Shown here one piece after another: positions 26,268 to 35,679 of a stretch of 64,000 nucleotides of DNA (the stretch's first letter is position 1; every line of letters begins with the position of its first letter). The notes under the pieces are model-generated. The model was not told where the DNA came from, searched no databases, and saw only the letters and a list, made by a program, of their open reading frames with translations. The stretch spans positions 930,001-994,000 of the forward strand of contig NZ_CP009281.1 in NCBI RefSeq assembly GCF_000758585.1, read 5' to 3'. Made by a program: the position numbers and the translations under genes. Source of the stretch: Paenibacillus sp. FSL R5-0345. Its GTDB lineage: Bacteria > Bacillota > Bacilli > Paenibacillales > Paenibacillaceae.

Positions 26268-29200
26268 ATGAAACCAGTAGTAAGAGAGCATATACAGCAA
26301 TTGGATGTATCACTAGGCGGAGGGATTGTCAGTGATAAGATAAGGGTGGATACGATTGATAATCCGATCCTGATTATTGGACTAGGCGGCACGGGCATTG
26401 ATGCCCTGCTGCGTCTTAAATATCAGATTAACCGCCGCTTTAAGCTGCCGGAAGATCCGATATCCAAGAAGAAACGGGACAAGCCGGATAATGTAGAGTT
26501 CCTAGCTTTTGAGACGAATGAACAGGATCGCGGAAAAAAATACAAAGGGATCGGGCTCGATCCTCAGAATGAATTTGTATTACTAGCGAATGCTGAGATC
26601 GGCGGATTGCTGCAGAATCGCAGTATTCTTGACTCGTATATTACGGACTGGCTGTCGCCTGAGCTGAGCATTACGGATGGTATGAACGGTGCTGCTGGTG
26701 TGCGCCAGGCCGGACGTCTGCTCTTGTTCACCAAGATTAATCAGGTGGTAGGCGCGATTGATAAGAAAATTAAGACATTATCCGTAGGTACTAACAAAAA
26801 GCTGATGGTCTTCCTTTTGACAGGATTGTCAGGGGGTACCGGTAGTGGAGCTTTCCTTGATATTGCGTATATCGTACGCGGTATTATTGAACGTGATTAT
26901 GGATCAGCTGGTATTGACCGTGTGAACACACTGGGTTATCTCTTTACACCGGACGTGAACCTGTCTAATAAAAGTCTAAGTGAGCATCCGCGTGAATATA
27001 TTCGCAAGAACGGTTATGCGGCGCTAAAAGAGCTGGATTACTGGATGAATGTAGACAGTCGTGGCGAGCGATTCCAACAGCAATACGGTAATATTTTGAC
27101 GGTGAATTCACCGCTGCCTCCGTTTAATCTATGCCATTTGATCTCTGCAACGAATACCGAAGGTAAGCTGCTTGAGAATGCGTACGATTACTGTATGAAT
27201 GTAACGGCGGAGAACATCACGAACTTTATGGCAAGTGAAGAAAAACAGTCTGGTGAAGAATTCGCGATCCATGACTATATCAGTAATATCCGCACCAACA
27301 TTGCGCAGATGAATAAGACATATCCAGCTAACTATGAGTACAACATTATCGGTGCCTCGTCTGCCGTGCTTCCGATTGAGGAAATGACGACTTATCTGGC
27401 CTTCCGCTTGTTTGACAAAATGGAAAAAATGTTCCAACAGGCGCCTGGTCAAGAGGATGTAGAGAAATTCGCGCGCAAGCTTGGGATAGATCTCGACAGT
27501 ATGATTAAGACGTTTGAATCCCGTGTGCCTGAGCCATTGCCAGGTTACGAGAACAGTGAACGCTTGAGCCATGCCAACGTAGTTAAGAATCAGGTTGTGA
27601 GCATGGATACAGAGCTGGAGCAGAACTTCTTGGCTCGTGCCCGTGAAGAATATATCAAATCGAAAAAACAATTGCCTGGCGAAATAGTAGGACGTTTCAG
27701 TGAAGAGCTGGAGCGCATCTTCCTGCACCCAGAGCAAGGGCCGTTCTACGTTTCCCGTTTGCTGTACACTGAGAAGGGCTTCTGTATTTTGAAGCTGATT
27801 CAGTCTTATATTGAAGCGTTACGTGAAAGCTTGCTGCGTTTGCCACGCGATATTGAAACGGCACAGGACAGTGCGGATGAGAAGCTGAGCGATGCTCGCA
27901 GCGCTTTTGTATCCAAAGAGAAGAAGAAAAATGCCTATATTGAAGCTAAAATCAATGAATATTGGTTGCATGCCGATGTAGAACGCACAGAGCAAATGAT
28001 TCAATTCTATGAGGACTTATATGAGCTCTTAAATGATGAAAACAATCGGATTTATGGTGTGTTTACAGAGATTCTTAGTGCGCTTAGCTCGATTTTTGCC
28101 AAGAATGGAGACATCCTTATCAATGGTGAAGAGCAGGCGGATTATAAAGGAAACAAAACGTATTATTGGAACATTGTTAACGTGCCGGACATTTCGGCGA
28201 CCATCTCCAAAATCATGGATCAGAAGGATGGCGACGATCTGATTCGCGACTTCACCCGTGAAATGCTGAAGCATTCCGGACGTTGGGTCAAAGAACAGGA
28301 GATTGATATCGTTCGTTCGATTTCGGAGTTCCTAAGCGATAAGTTCGGGGATTTGATCACCCGTTCGATGGAAGACTTCCTTGTGATGAAATTCGGTCAT
28401 GAAGAACCGCTAGATAAATTCGTAGAGCGAATTATCGCAGGTAAGTTGGACGAAGAGGCTGTGCCTACCTTCCACCTTAGTAATAGCTCAGGCAGCTTGC
28501 ATTTTCCATCATGGGGCTTCGTTTCCGTGCCTGTTAAAGCACCTGGTATTCTGAAGGGGATTCGTAATTATCAGAATAATGCGCTGGGTAAATCGCAATT
28601 TACGATCAAAGAAAGCCAAGTGAAAAACCGTATTTTCTGGCTTAACACCCGTAATGGTGTGCCACTCTTCGTATACACGCCGCTGCGGGTGTTTGAAGAG
28701 AACTATGAGCGGACCATTCTTGATAAGGAAGGGATCGGCCGCCATCTGGTGATGACGGATAAGAACAACTGGACGTACCTGCCTTCTCCGATTCCGGAAA
28801 AATCATGGGGTGACACCTATGTTAATGCCCGTGTCCGTGATTATAACGCCCGTGTGCGTGCAGACTTTGCAAAAGCGTTGGCCAGCGGCGTGATTATCGA
28901 AAAAGGTGTAGACGAGAATACAAGCAACAGATATTCTGTAGTGTTCACGAAACCATTTGATATGGATGCTCTTTTGAGCGGATTTGATTTGCAGTTGAAT
29001 TCTTCACGTCCGAATCTCGGCGAAGTGAAGAAGGCGGCTGATGAACTTAAGAATCTGCGTGAGAAGGGCTTGGAGCGGGAAAGCATTAAAGATATCTTTG
29101 GCAGCATTAACAAAGAAATGGCGCAGGAGAATCTTATACGTTCACCACAGCTCATTTCTCGTGTTCGCGCGGAGCTAGCCAAGTATGCTGAACTGACTGC

Positions 29201-29657
29201 CAAAGCTGCTGAGCTTGAAAGTCTGCTCCATCAATATTTGGATGAAGATAAGTGGATGGATCAATTCATCGAGGCGCTCTACACGGACAGCATTATCAAG
29301 AAAGGCGCTCTCTATGTTTATGATCGTGATGAAGAAGAGGACGCTTGGGAGCCGTTTGCCAATTTGATGAAAGAGCGCAGCTACGTGGAATATGCCGTGT
29401 ATCGCCATTTCCGGGAGCTGGATGAGAAGAGCCGCAGCGTTCTGCTGCGTAAGGCAGCTCGTCGTGCAAGTGAAATGACTGCTGCTGAGGATGTTACTCC
29501 ATTGCTCTATAAGCTGGAAGGATTGTATGTATCGTTCCTGGAAGCACGCGACAGCTTGGAGTACGAACGGGTAGAGTATGAGAGCGGCGATGAAATGTAC
29601 AGCTTCTACAAGAGCATGACAAGTAAGCTGGGCAGTATCCGCAGAAAGTTGAAATAA
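26268..29657 (+). CDS. Large tubulin/FtsZ-like GTPase
   Basis: 1129 residues, much longer than FtsZ. The nucleotide-binding start LIIGLGGTGIDALLRLKYQI (about 36-55) and the tubulin signature GLSGGTGSG (186-194) are both present, so GTP binding is expected. The tubulin-like core runs to about residue 400 (NGYAALKELDYWMN, PFNLCHLISATNTEG). The rest is a long helical and mixed C-terminal region not recognised beyond the tubulin-like superfamily (Tubulin_2 type). There is no membrane helix, so it is cytosolic. AGGAGG precedes ATG 26268. The next gene begins four bases after its stop. The protein may polymerise or act as a GTP switch; neither can be read from sequence. Confidence 0.9.
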   Translation: MKPVVREHIQQLDVSLGGGIVSDKIRVDTIDNPILIIGLGGTGIDALLRLKYQINRRFKLPEDPISKKKRDKPDNVEFLAFETNEQDRGKKYKGIGLDPQNEFVLLANAEIGGLLQNRSILDSYITDWLSPELSITDGMNGAAGVRQAGRLLLFTKINQVVGAIDKKIKTLSVGTNKKLMVFLLTGLSGGTGSGAFLDIAYIVRGIIERDYGSAGIDRVNTLGYLFTPDVNLSNKSLSEHPREYIRKNGYAALKELDYWMNVDSRGERFQQQYGNILTVNSPLPPFNLCHLISATNTEGKLLENAYDYCMNVTAENITNFMASEEKQSGEEFAIHDYISNIRTNIAQMNKTYPANYEYNIIGASSAVLPIEEMTTYLAFRLFDKMEKMFQQAPGQEDVEKFARKLGIDLDSMIKTFESRVPEPLPGYENSERLSHANVVKNQVVSMDTELEQNFLARAREEYIKSKKQLPGEIVGRFSEELERIFLHPEQGPFYVSRLLYTEKGFCILKLIQSYIEALRESLLRLPRDIETAQDSADEKLSDARSAFVSKEKKKNAYIEAKINEYWLHADVERTEQMIQFYEDLYELLNDENNRIYGVFTEILSALSSIFAKNGDILINGEEQADYKGNKTYYWNIVNVPDISATISKIMDQKDGDDLIRDFTREMLKHSGRWVKEQEIDIVRSISEFLSDKFGDLITRSMEDFLVMKFGHEEPLDKFVERIIAGKLDEEAVPTFHLSNSSGSLHFPSWGFVSVPVKAPGILKGIRNYQNNALGKSQFTIKESQVKNRIFWLNTRNGVPLFVYTPLRVFEENYERTILDKEGIGRHLVMTDKNNWTYLPSPIPEKSWGDTYVNARVRDYNARVRADFAKALASGVIIEKGVDENTSNRYSVVFTKPFDMDALLSGFDLQLNSSRPNLGEVKKAADELKNLREKGLERESIKDIFGSINKEMAQENLIRSPQLISRVRAELAKYAELTAKAAELESLLHQYLDEDKWMDQFIEALYTDSIIKKGALYVYDRDEEEDAWEPFANLMKERSYVEYAVYRHFRELDEKSRSVLLRKAARRASEMTAAEDVTPLLYKLEGLYVSFLEARDSLEYERVEYESGDEMYSFYKSMTSKLGSIRRKLK

Positions 29658-29661
29658 TCCT

Positions 29662-32064
29662 ATGATCAAAACACAGGTATTATCTTATGGTGAACAATAT
29701 GCGGCACAGGAAGAGGCAAGGCGCAGCATGGGGGATGGACGCAGCAGCATCCATTACCCTGCCCTGTTTCTGTTCGTAGGCGACAAGGTTGCTCCGGCTA
29801 TCGGTCCGGTGCTGGATAGCTGCGAACGGAAATGGGATAACGCCGGCGGTGTTATGGCATTACATGCTGTCTCAGGTGCGAAGAGCGAGGGAACAGACAG
29901 AAGCAAAAGTGGATCTGATGCGGGAGGAAGAGACCGGGTGCTGGCCATGGCCTTGCCGGATATGGCAGGGTCAGATCCACGGACTGTGCGTCATGAGCTT
30001 TACCGCAAGTTTCATGAGGATACACGTTATCTTGCTGAAATGAATAAAGTTGTCCGGCGGCTGAGCAACAGTATAGCGGATTATGGACGTCTATATTCAT
30101 CTTTTGACGTGATTCATCTTTCAATCATTACGCGGGTCGATGACCCGCTTAATGTATTGTTGCCGGAAATTACACTGCTGGCTCGTGCAATACTCAGCCA
30201 GTCCTTTAAGTCGGTTCAGACGGATCTCTACGCTCTAATCAATGAGCGGGAGCAAGGGGATAATTTTGGATATTCCAGCTCGGTAGGGCTGGCTTTTCTG
30301 CGTGAATTGGACAGAATGCAAGCAACGGACTATACGTTTAATGCACCGCTGCTTGTAACCGAAGATGGTCTGTCGATTCCGGTTGGCCATGGTCCTTCTG
30401 CATTATTTGACCTTGTGTATTTGCTCTCTGATAAGAATGAGCGCGGCATGATGTCTGCTCACGGCATGGATGATAACTATGAGATCATCTCCCATATCAG
30501 TCTACTTAAGAATCGTGTCCGTCCGACTTCTGATCAGGCAACCGGACACGGTGGCTATAACAATATGACTTTCAAAAGCGGTATCAGAGGCAGTACAGGA
30601 AGACAAGGGTATGCTTCTGCGGGCTTTTCTGGAGTAAGAAGACCTAATGTTCAGATTGCATTGGCAGTGCTGTATCACACTTTCCGGCGCCTTGCAGCGG
30701 ATATGCGTGAGGGGAGTCCGTGGACTATGCGTGAGCGTCAATCCCTATTAGGACTGGATCCTGACAGTTTGCGGGAGCATGCGACGCAGCTAGTTCCGGA
30801 GAAAGACGGCCTTAGTGAAATGACGGGGCTAATGAGCCACGGGCGTCCGTCCTACAATGAGCTGAAGCAGTTATCACTACGTGAAGCTGAACAGCAGCTG
30901 TTCGGTGACGGGGGAGAAGCTTATTTCCGCAATAATTTTGTCGCAGAGTCTAACCGGAGAGTAGAAGGTATTCATCCGCTTCGTGGATGGCGCACTATAT
31001 TGGCGGCACAGGAAACAGCTACGCCAGCAGTAACATTCTATCAGCTTGCGGAGTGGACAGCTGATCGCGATGAGGGTGGCAGTGTGTTGCATGCTTTACG
31101 TCAGCATATGACTGGACTACGTTCAGCAATGGTCTCCGCACAGGATGAGCTTGAAGATCTTTATGCGGAAAGTGTGGAGCGCCAGCCGTTCCAGCGAGTG
31201 CCTCTTTTTGACAAACGAACGGTACGTAACTTCATTCATTATTTATTCTCAGCGGTTTATGGTAAAAGATATGAGCTGTTATGTATGGAAAGTGAGCTTG
31301 CGCTATGCAGTCGTTTGGAATCTGCGCTTGAGCAGCTTCATGTGGAAAGTGTGGCTCGTGTGAAAGCTATGGAGACGCTCGAAGAAGAGCTGCGTATTAC
31401 TGTGATGGACAGCATTGGGCGAACGAACGAAACCACTGGCCAGAACGTGATGGAATACTACCGAGTCGTCACAGAAGAAGTGATGAAAGAGATCGAAACT
31501 CGGCGTGGCCCAGGGATTTTCTTCAGTGAGAAGTATATGGGCAGCATTTCTAAGCTCTTAGAGCAAGGCAAAGAAGCGGTAGCGGAGCGCTTGATTAGCA
31601 TTTGCCAACGGGAAATATTAGCGGCAGATCCGTTTGCCCTATCTTTCGAGGAAGAGCTTCTGCGGCGTGCGAATGTTGCGGCTGCTTATGAGAACCGTCA
31701 GGTTCTATCGAAGGAAGAGCTGTTCAAGCGTCTGTATCATAATCTGGAGGATGGCGCGACGATCAATGTTCGTCTGTTCGAATACACGCAAGAGCATCGT
31801 CATGAGGAAAAATATTTCTTCGGAGACAGCGCATCTGAATTTCTGCGTTACGCATTTGGTGTGGATGAGACGACTCGCATTTACCGCTTAGGCTTCGTGC
31901 ATGAACAGCGTAGAAGTGGAGTGGAGAAGCTAAATCTGATGGGCGGTTTCCATTTAGAGGATCTGCTCTATTACCGTAATGGTAAGGTTTATTATGAAAC
32001 GTACGCTCAGAATGGCTATCAGCTTCATGGATTGAGTGAGGATCAGCTTCCAGAAATGCGCTGA
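29662..32064 (+). CDS. Putative degenerate tubulin-like partner protein
   Basis: 800 residues. No established family is obvious, but blocks occur in the same order and spacing as in the upstream tubulin-like protein. They are YPALFLFVGDKVAPAIGPVL (32-51) at the place of its phosphate-binding start, a strand-helix at about 149-180 at the place of the GTP loop, FLRELDRM (212-219) like its ALKELDYWM, and LFDLVYLLSDKNERGMM like its FNLCHLISATNTEGKLL. The GGTGSG loop is absent, so it would not bind GTP in the usual way. The C-terminal 400 residues are helical and charged. Its start is four bases after the tubulin-like stop with a poor ribosome site, so translation is probably coupled. The homology is inference. 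Confidence 0.85.
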   Translation: MIKTQVLSYGEQYAAQEEARRSMGDGRSSIHYPALFLFVGDKVAPAIGPVLDSCERKWDNAGGVMALHAVSGAKSEGTDRSKSGSDAGGRDRVLAMALPDMAGSDPRTVRHELYRKFHEDTRYLAEMNKVVRRLSNSIADYGRLYSSFDVIHLSIITRVDDPLNVLLPEITLLARAILSQSFKSVQTDLYALINEREQGDNFGYSSSVGLAFLRELDRMQATDYTFNAPLLVTEDGLSIPVGHGPSALFDLVYLLSDKNERGMMSAHGMDDNYEIISHISLLKNRVRPTSDQATGHGGYNNMTFKSGIRGSTGRQGYASAGFSGVRRPNVQIALAVLYHTFRRLAADMREGSPWTMRERQSLLGLDPDSLREHATQLVPEKDGLSEMTGLMSHGRPSYNELKQLSLREAEQQLFGDGGEAYFRNNFVAESNRRVEGIHPLRGWRTILAAQETATPAVTFYQLAEWTADRDEGGSVLHALRQHMTGLRSAMVSAQDELEDLYAESVERQPFQRVPLFDKRTVRNFIHYLFSAVYGKRYELLCMESELALCSRLESALEQLHVESVARVKAMETLEEELRITVMDSIGRTNETTGQNVMEYYRVVTEEVMKEIETRRGPGIFFSEKYMGSISKLLEQGKEAVAERLISICQREILAADPFALSFEEELLRRANVAAAYENRQVLSKEELFKRLYHNLEDGATINVRLFEYTQEHRHEEKYFFGDSASEFLRYAFGVDETTRIYRLGFVHEQRRSGVEKLNLMGGFHLEDLLYYRNGKVYYETYAQNGYQLHGLSEDQLPEMR

Positions 32065-32101
32065 TGGCGTAATAGATAGGTACTCTCATGTTGAGTCTCT
32101 T

Positions 32102-32282
32102 ATTGTAGTTTGTGCAATAGAATCATCGGATACAGCCTTTAATTAGAGTTCTATTGTATTTAGTACATTAGATTTAAGAAGATATCTGAAATAGGGACAT
32201 TTCTCCTTATTTCCAATGCACATTATGCAATAGAATTGAAATAGATGTGATTTCTGTTCCATTCTATTGCACAAAGTGCAAT
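32102..32282. repeat. Four more copies of palindromic repeat family A
   Basis: Units at 32102-32123, 32149-32172, 32215-32236 and 32261-32282 match the ATTCTATTGCAC...GTGCAATAGAAT consensus seen at 4919-5104. The 330-base gap 32065-32394 holds these and no gene that I can support. It splits the locus's plus-strand arm into two parts. Confidence 0.65.
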
Positions 32283-32394
32283 CTGGGGGATGATAACACA
32301 TCCGGGTAGCCCGTTTATCAGGCAGCATAACCCCCGAACAATGTTAAAACCATAGGAGTACAATTCAGGTTTCTCCCGGAAAGGAAGTATAAAG

Positions 32395-33666
32395 ATGCAG
32401 CGAAAAATCAATCTGCTCCTGCTCTTCTTCAGTCTGATCGGCGGCGGGGTCGCCTTTCTTTTTGGAGAGTGGCTGCTAAGCTGGTACAATGATATGCCTT
32501 CCATTTTGCTCGTAGGCATTTATTTTGCCATAGTAGCGCTCGGTATCGGTATCGGTTGCCTGCTAGCGGAGATGATCTCGCCTCGGTTAAACGGAGCCTC
32601 ATGGAAGCAGCGCTACCTAGGTCTATCCTGGAAGCTGCTGCCAATAATGCTTGTACTTGCACTTGGGGTAGGTGCATTAACGGAGTTTGTTTATGAGCTG
32701 AATTTTGGCGGTGTGAAGCCGATTAAGAATGTAGTTATGGCTATCGATGACTCTGGCAGTATGGCGCAGAGTGATCCTGATAACAGCCGTTATTCAGCCG
32801 CTAAGGCGTTAATTGCGAGAATGGACAACGACAATCAGGTAGCGGTGGTGACATTTAACCACGAAGCAGTAGTCGTCCAGCCGTTAACACCACTCTCAGA
32901 TTCGCAGAATCGTGAGAAGGTGCTGACTGCAATTGATAATTTGAAGCCAACTGAGGGTGGCACGAACATTAGCGGTGCGATTTCGGAAGCACTTAAAGAG
33001 ATAGACAGTGACGGCAAAAAGAATCAGGGCGCTATGGTCATTTTGCTGTCGGATGGCGTAAGCAATTTCGATACTTCACGAGAATTGCAGACCTATATAG
33101 ATCGTGGAATTGCTGTAAATACCATTGGTCTGGGGATGCAGGATCCTGCGGGTACCCAGTTGCTGCAGGATATTGCGAAAATAACAGGCGGTCACTATTA
33201 TGATGTGACAGATACGGCCCTTTTGGGTGATGTATTCCAGCAAATCTATGATCGTTTGGGAGATCGTACATTGCTTACGGTGCGCAGTGATGCTACAGCA
33301 GATAGTCCATACTATGCTGCAGTTCGTATTTTGTCGCTGATGCTAATCGGTGCTGGACTTGGACTCGGACTTGGCATTATGTTTGATAATCGTCATTTAG
33401 CAAAAAGCTTCGGGATTGGCGGCGTAATCTCAGGGTTGTTCGCAGGACTTGTTCTGGAATTCGGACTTAGCGGTCATAATTTCACTGATGGACTTATTCG
33501 CCTCCTAGCTGTTCTTATATTGGCTGCAATCATCTCATTATTTACAGGCGTCATTCCGGTAGGAGAAGGACGTATTTACCGTAATAAAAGAAATAATGCA
33601 GCGTCAACTCCAACGTCAGAAAGCTTTCCTGGCCGACGGAGAAATCGGAACAGCAAAGGATTCTAG
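32395..33666 (+). CDS. Polytopic membrane vWA-domain protein
   Basis: 423 residues. Hydrophobic helices occur at about 6-28, 36-58, 80-98, 310-330, 338-358 and 366-388. The vWA domain lies between the third and fourth, with MIDAS residues DDSGS (118-122), T190 in GGTNISGA and D220 in LLSDGVSN. Positive charges after helices 2 and 6 and at the N-terminus place the vWA domain outside the cell. GGAAAGGAAG precedes ATG 32395. It heads the second half of the plus arm, followed closely by the beta-rich, GTPase and GAP1 genes. Confidence 0.9.
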   Translation: MQRKINLLLLFFSLIGGGVAFLFGEWLLSWYNDMPSILLVGIYFAIVALGIGIGCLLAEMISPRLNGASWKQRYLGLSWKLLPIMLVLALGVGALTEFVYELNFGGVKPIKNVVMAIDDSGSMAQSDPDNSRYSAAKALIARMDNDNQVAVVTFNHEAVVVQPLTPLSDSQNREKVLTAIDNLKPTEGGTNISGAISEALKEIDSDGKKNQGAMVILLSDGVSNFDTSRELQTYIDRGIAVNTIGLGMQDPAGTQLLQDIAKITGGHYYDVTDTALLGDVFQQIYDRLGDRTLLTVRSDATADSPYYAAVRILSLMLIGAGLGLGLGIMFDNRHLAKSFGIGGVISGLFAGLVLEFGLSGHNFTDGLIRLLAVLILAAIISLFTGVIPVGEGRIYRNKRNNAASTPTSESFPGRRRNRNSKGF

Positions 33667-33688
33667 TAGTTGAAAGGGGCTTACAGTA

Positions 33689-34330
33689 ATGAGGTACGCC
33701 GAGGATAATGTTTCCGCTCTGGTAATAACGGATGTGACATCTCAAGTGGATGACCGGTTCTGTGCGCTGAGATGGCGCTGGCCGGACGGCGTGCAGGCAG
33801 TGTACATCCACAAGACCTCCGCAGAAGAGGCTTCCATGGGAACAGGAGATATTCCGCCGGTCGGAATGAAGCTCTATACTCGTGAGGAATACAAGTCTAA
33901 CAATGGATACCGTGACCGATTGGATGAGATCGGCCTAGTCTCCTATACCATATTTGCTCGCCTTGCTGAGAACGGAGAGACACTGCTGGTGAGGCAAAGT
34001 GACGGTGCGAACCGTGTGGTGGTCAGTGCAGGCAAAGCCAGAATTTATTATTCCATTCAACAAAAAAGAGGATTATTCGGAAAACAAAAGACCGTACATA
34101 TGGCAATTACGGCAGAAGTTCCAGTAGCCCGGGATGTCCTCTGTTATGTTAAGAAACGGGGAGGACATCCCGCAGGGAAAGAGGATGGTATTCTCTTTCC
34201 CTTTGTGCAAGATTTCGCCCCTGGACGAAACGTACTCCCGCCGATCGAGATCGGTAAGGATGATTTTGTACGCATCTTTTTCACCGATGGTCCTAAGTAT
34301 GGGCTTTATTACGAGTTGGTGCCGGAGTAA
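33689..34330 (+). CDS. Beta-rich protein of the tubulin/GTPase locus, function unknown
   Basis: 213 residues, no signal peptide or membrane helix, so cytosolic. The first 100 residues show alternating strands around CALRWRWPDGVQAVYIHKTS and GLVSYTIFARLAENGETLL, in the style of fibronectin type III-like sandwiches. The rest is also strand-rich and ends YGLYYELVPE. I do not recognise a family. It lies 22 bases after the vWA gene, with AAAGGGG upstream, and 86 bases before the GTPase gene, so it is part of the same transcript. An adaptor role is inference only. Confidence 0.78.
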   Translation: MRYAEDNVSALVITDVTSQVDDRFCALRWRWPDGVQAVYIHKTSAEEASMGTGDIPPVGMKLYTREEYKSNNGYRDRLDEIGLVSYTIFARLAENGETLLVRQSDGANRVVVSAGKARIYYSIQQKRGLFGKQKTVHMAITAEVPVARDVLCYVKKRGGHPAGKEDGILFPFVQDFAPGRNVLPPIEIGKDDFVRIFFTDGPKYGLYYELVPE

Positions 34331-34416
34331 GATATCAGTCTACGCGTACAAGCGAATGTTGGACATTGCCTGTCCGTAGCAAGATACGCAGATACAACTT
34401 TTGGGAGGATGAGTAG

Positions 34417-35679
34417 ATGTCTTTTTTTAGCCGTTTTATGAAAAAGAATCAGCCGGAGCCAAGGCCGCTTTTTTACGATATAGTGTGTCCTTATTGCTTC
34501 ACCAAGTTCTCTCCGGAGGATGTGGTCTTTCGGGCTATGCATAGCCGAGAGGACGATGAGAATTACGCGCTGGGCGAGGATGACGCCTTAAATAAATACC
34601 GTGAGCGCTTTGGGCTCGATACGGTGGATGACATAGAAGCGATCATTAATCCGGCGGATATTCCGGAAGAATACCATCATTATACCGATCATGTGTTAAC
34701 AGGGCTTACGGATCGCTATGGAGTGCTCACACGCAGACGGCTTTGTCCATCCTGTCATAACGAGCTGCCTGTGACTGCAGGTAAAGTTCCTAGTAACATT
34801 ATCTCGATTATCGGTGCTTCCCAAGTCGGGAAGTCGGTGTATATGACCGCGCTGATTCATACCTTGCAGCATACGACAGCAGGTCATTTTGATGCCGCTT
34901 GTATGCCGCTTAATGCAGAGATTAGCCGCAAGTTCCGTACGCTATATGAAGAACCGCTTTTTGAGCGTGGGGATCTGCTTGCTTCTACACAAAAGGAAAA
35001 AATGCAAGAGCCGTTTATTTTTCAATTCGTCTTTAAGGATGAAGAGAAGCCGCCGCTGACACTCGTGTTCTTCGATGTAGCAGGTGAGGGTATGGTGGAT
35101 CAGGATTATCTGGGACTACATGGTCAGCATATCAAGAACTCTGCCGGTATTCTGTTTATGGTCGATCCGCTGCAAATCCGTTCGATCCGTGAGAAGATTC
35201 ATATTAATATCGGCGATCGTCCGGGAGAATGGGTCTCGCAATATGACGAGCCGCGTGACGTTGTGCTGACAATGTTCGGTGATTTTATCGCCTATCAGGA
35301 AAAGAGCAAAACAGACATTCCAACAGCAGTCGTTCTTGCAAAAAGTGATATGCTGCATTCGCTGAAGGATGAGGATGGCGATTACATCAAGTCTAACAGT
35401 AATGTATTCAATAACTATGTTCATCGCAAAACATTGAATATGGATGAGTTCCATAATATCGACGGAGAGATTCGCAGATTTATTGGTAAAGTGGACAGAC
35501 CTTTTAAAGATACGATGGATGTTTACTTCTCAAATACGGGCTATTTTGCGGTATCTGCTCTGGGCAGTAATCCTGTAAATCAGAAGATTGAGGGTGTGGT
35601 AAGCCCGATTCGTGTAGACGAGCCATTTATTTGGCTGCTGCATAAGCTGAAGTATATTGAGGGGAGCGACGGCCCGTGA
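34417..35679 (+). CDS. Zinc-ribbon TRAFAC-type GTPase
   Basis: 420 residues. Two cysteine pairs (C24/C27 in CPYC, C110/C113 in CPSC) flank an acidic insert and form a split zinc ribbon. The GTPase follows: Walker A GASQVGKS (133-140), switch II/Walker B LVFFDVAGEG (about 216-225), and a guanine-specificity-like AKSD (308-311). This matches the GTPases found beside GAP1 proteins in the bacterial conflict-system literature (recalled as double-GTPase type; not checked). It is cytosolic. Its last four bases overlap the GAP1 start (GTGA), so the two are translationally coupled and probably bind each other. Confidence 0.9.
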   Translation: MSFFSRFMKKNQPEPRPLFYDIVCPYCFTKFSPEDVVFRAMHSREDDENYALGEDDALNKYRERFGLDTVDDIEAIINPADIPEEYHHYTDHVLTGLTDRYGVLTRRRLCPSCHNELPVTAGKVPSNIISIIGASQVGKSVYMTALIHTLQHTTAGHFDAACMPLNAEISRKFRTLYEEPLFERGDLLASTQKEKMQEPFIFQFVFKDEEKPPLTLVFFDVAGEGMVDQDYLGLHGQHIKNSAGILFMVDPLQIRSIREKIHINIGDRPGEWVSQYDEPRDVVLTMFGDFIAYQEKSKTDIPTAVVLAKSDMLHSLKDEDGDYIKSNSNVFNNYVHRKTLNMDEFHNIDGEIRRFIGKVDRPFKDTMDVYFSNTGYFAVSALGSNPVNQKIEGVVSPIRVDEPFIWLLHKLKYIEGSDGP

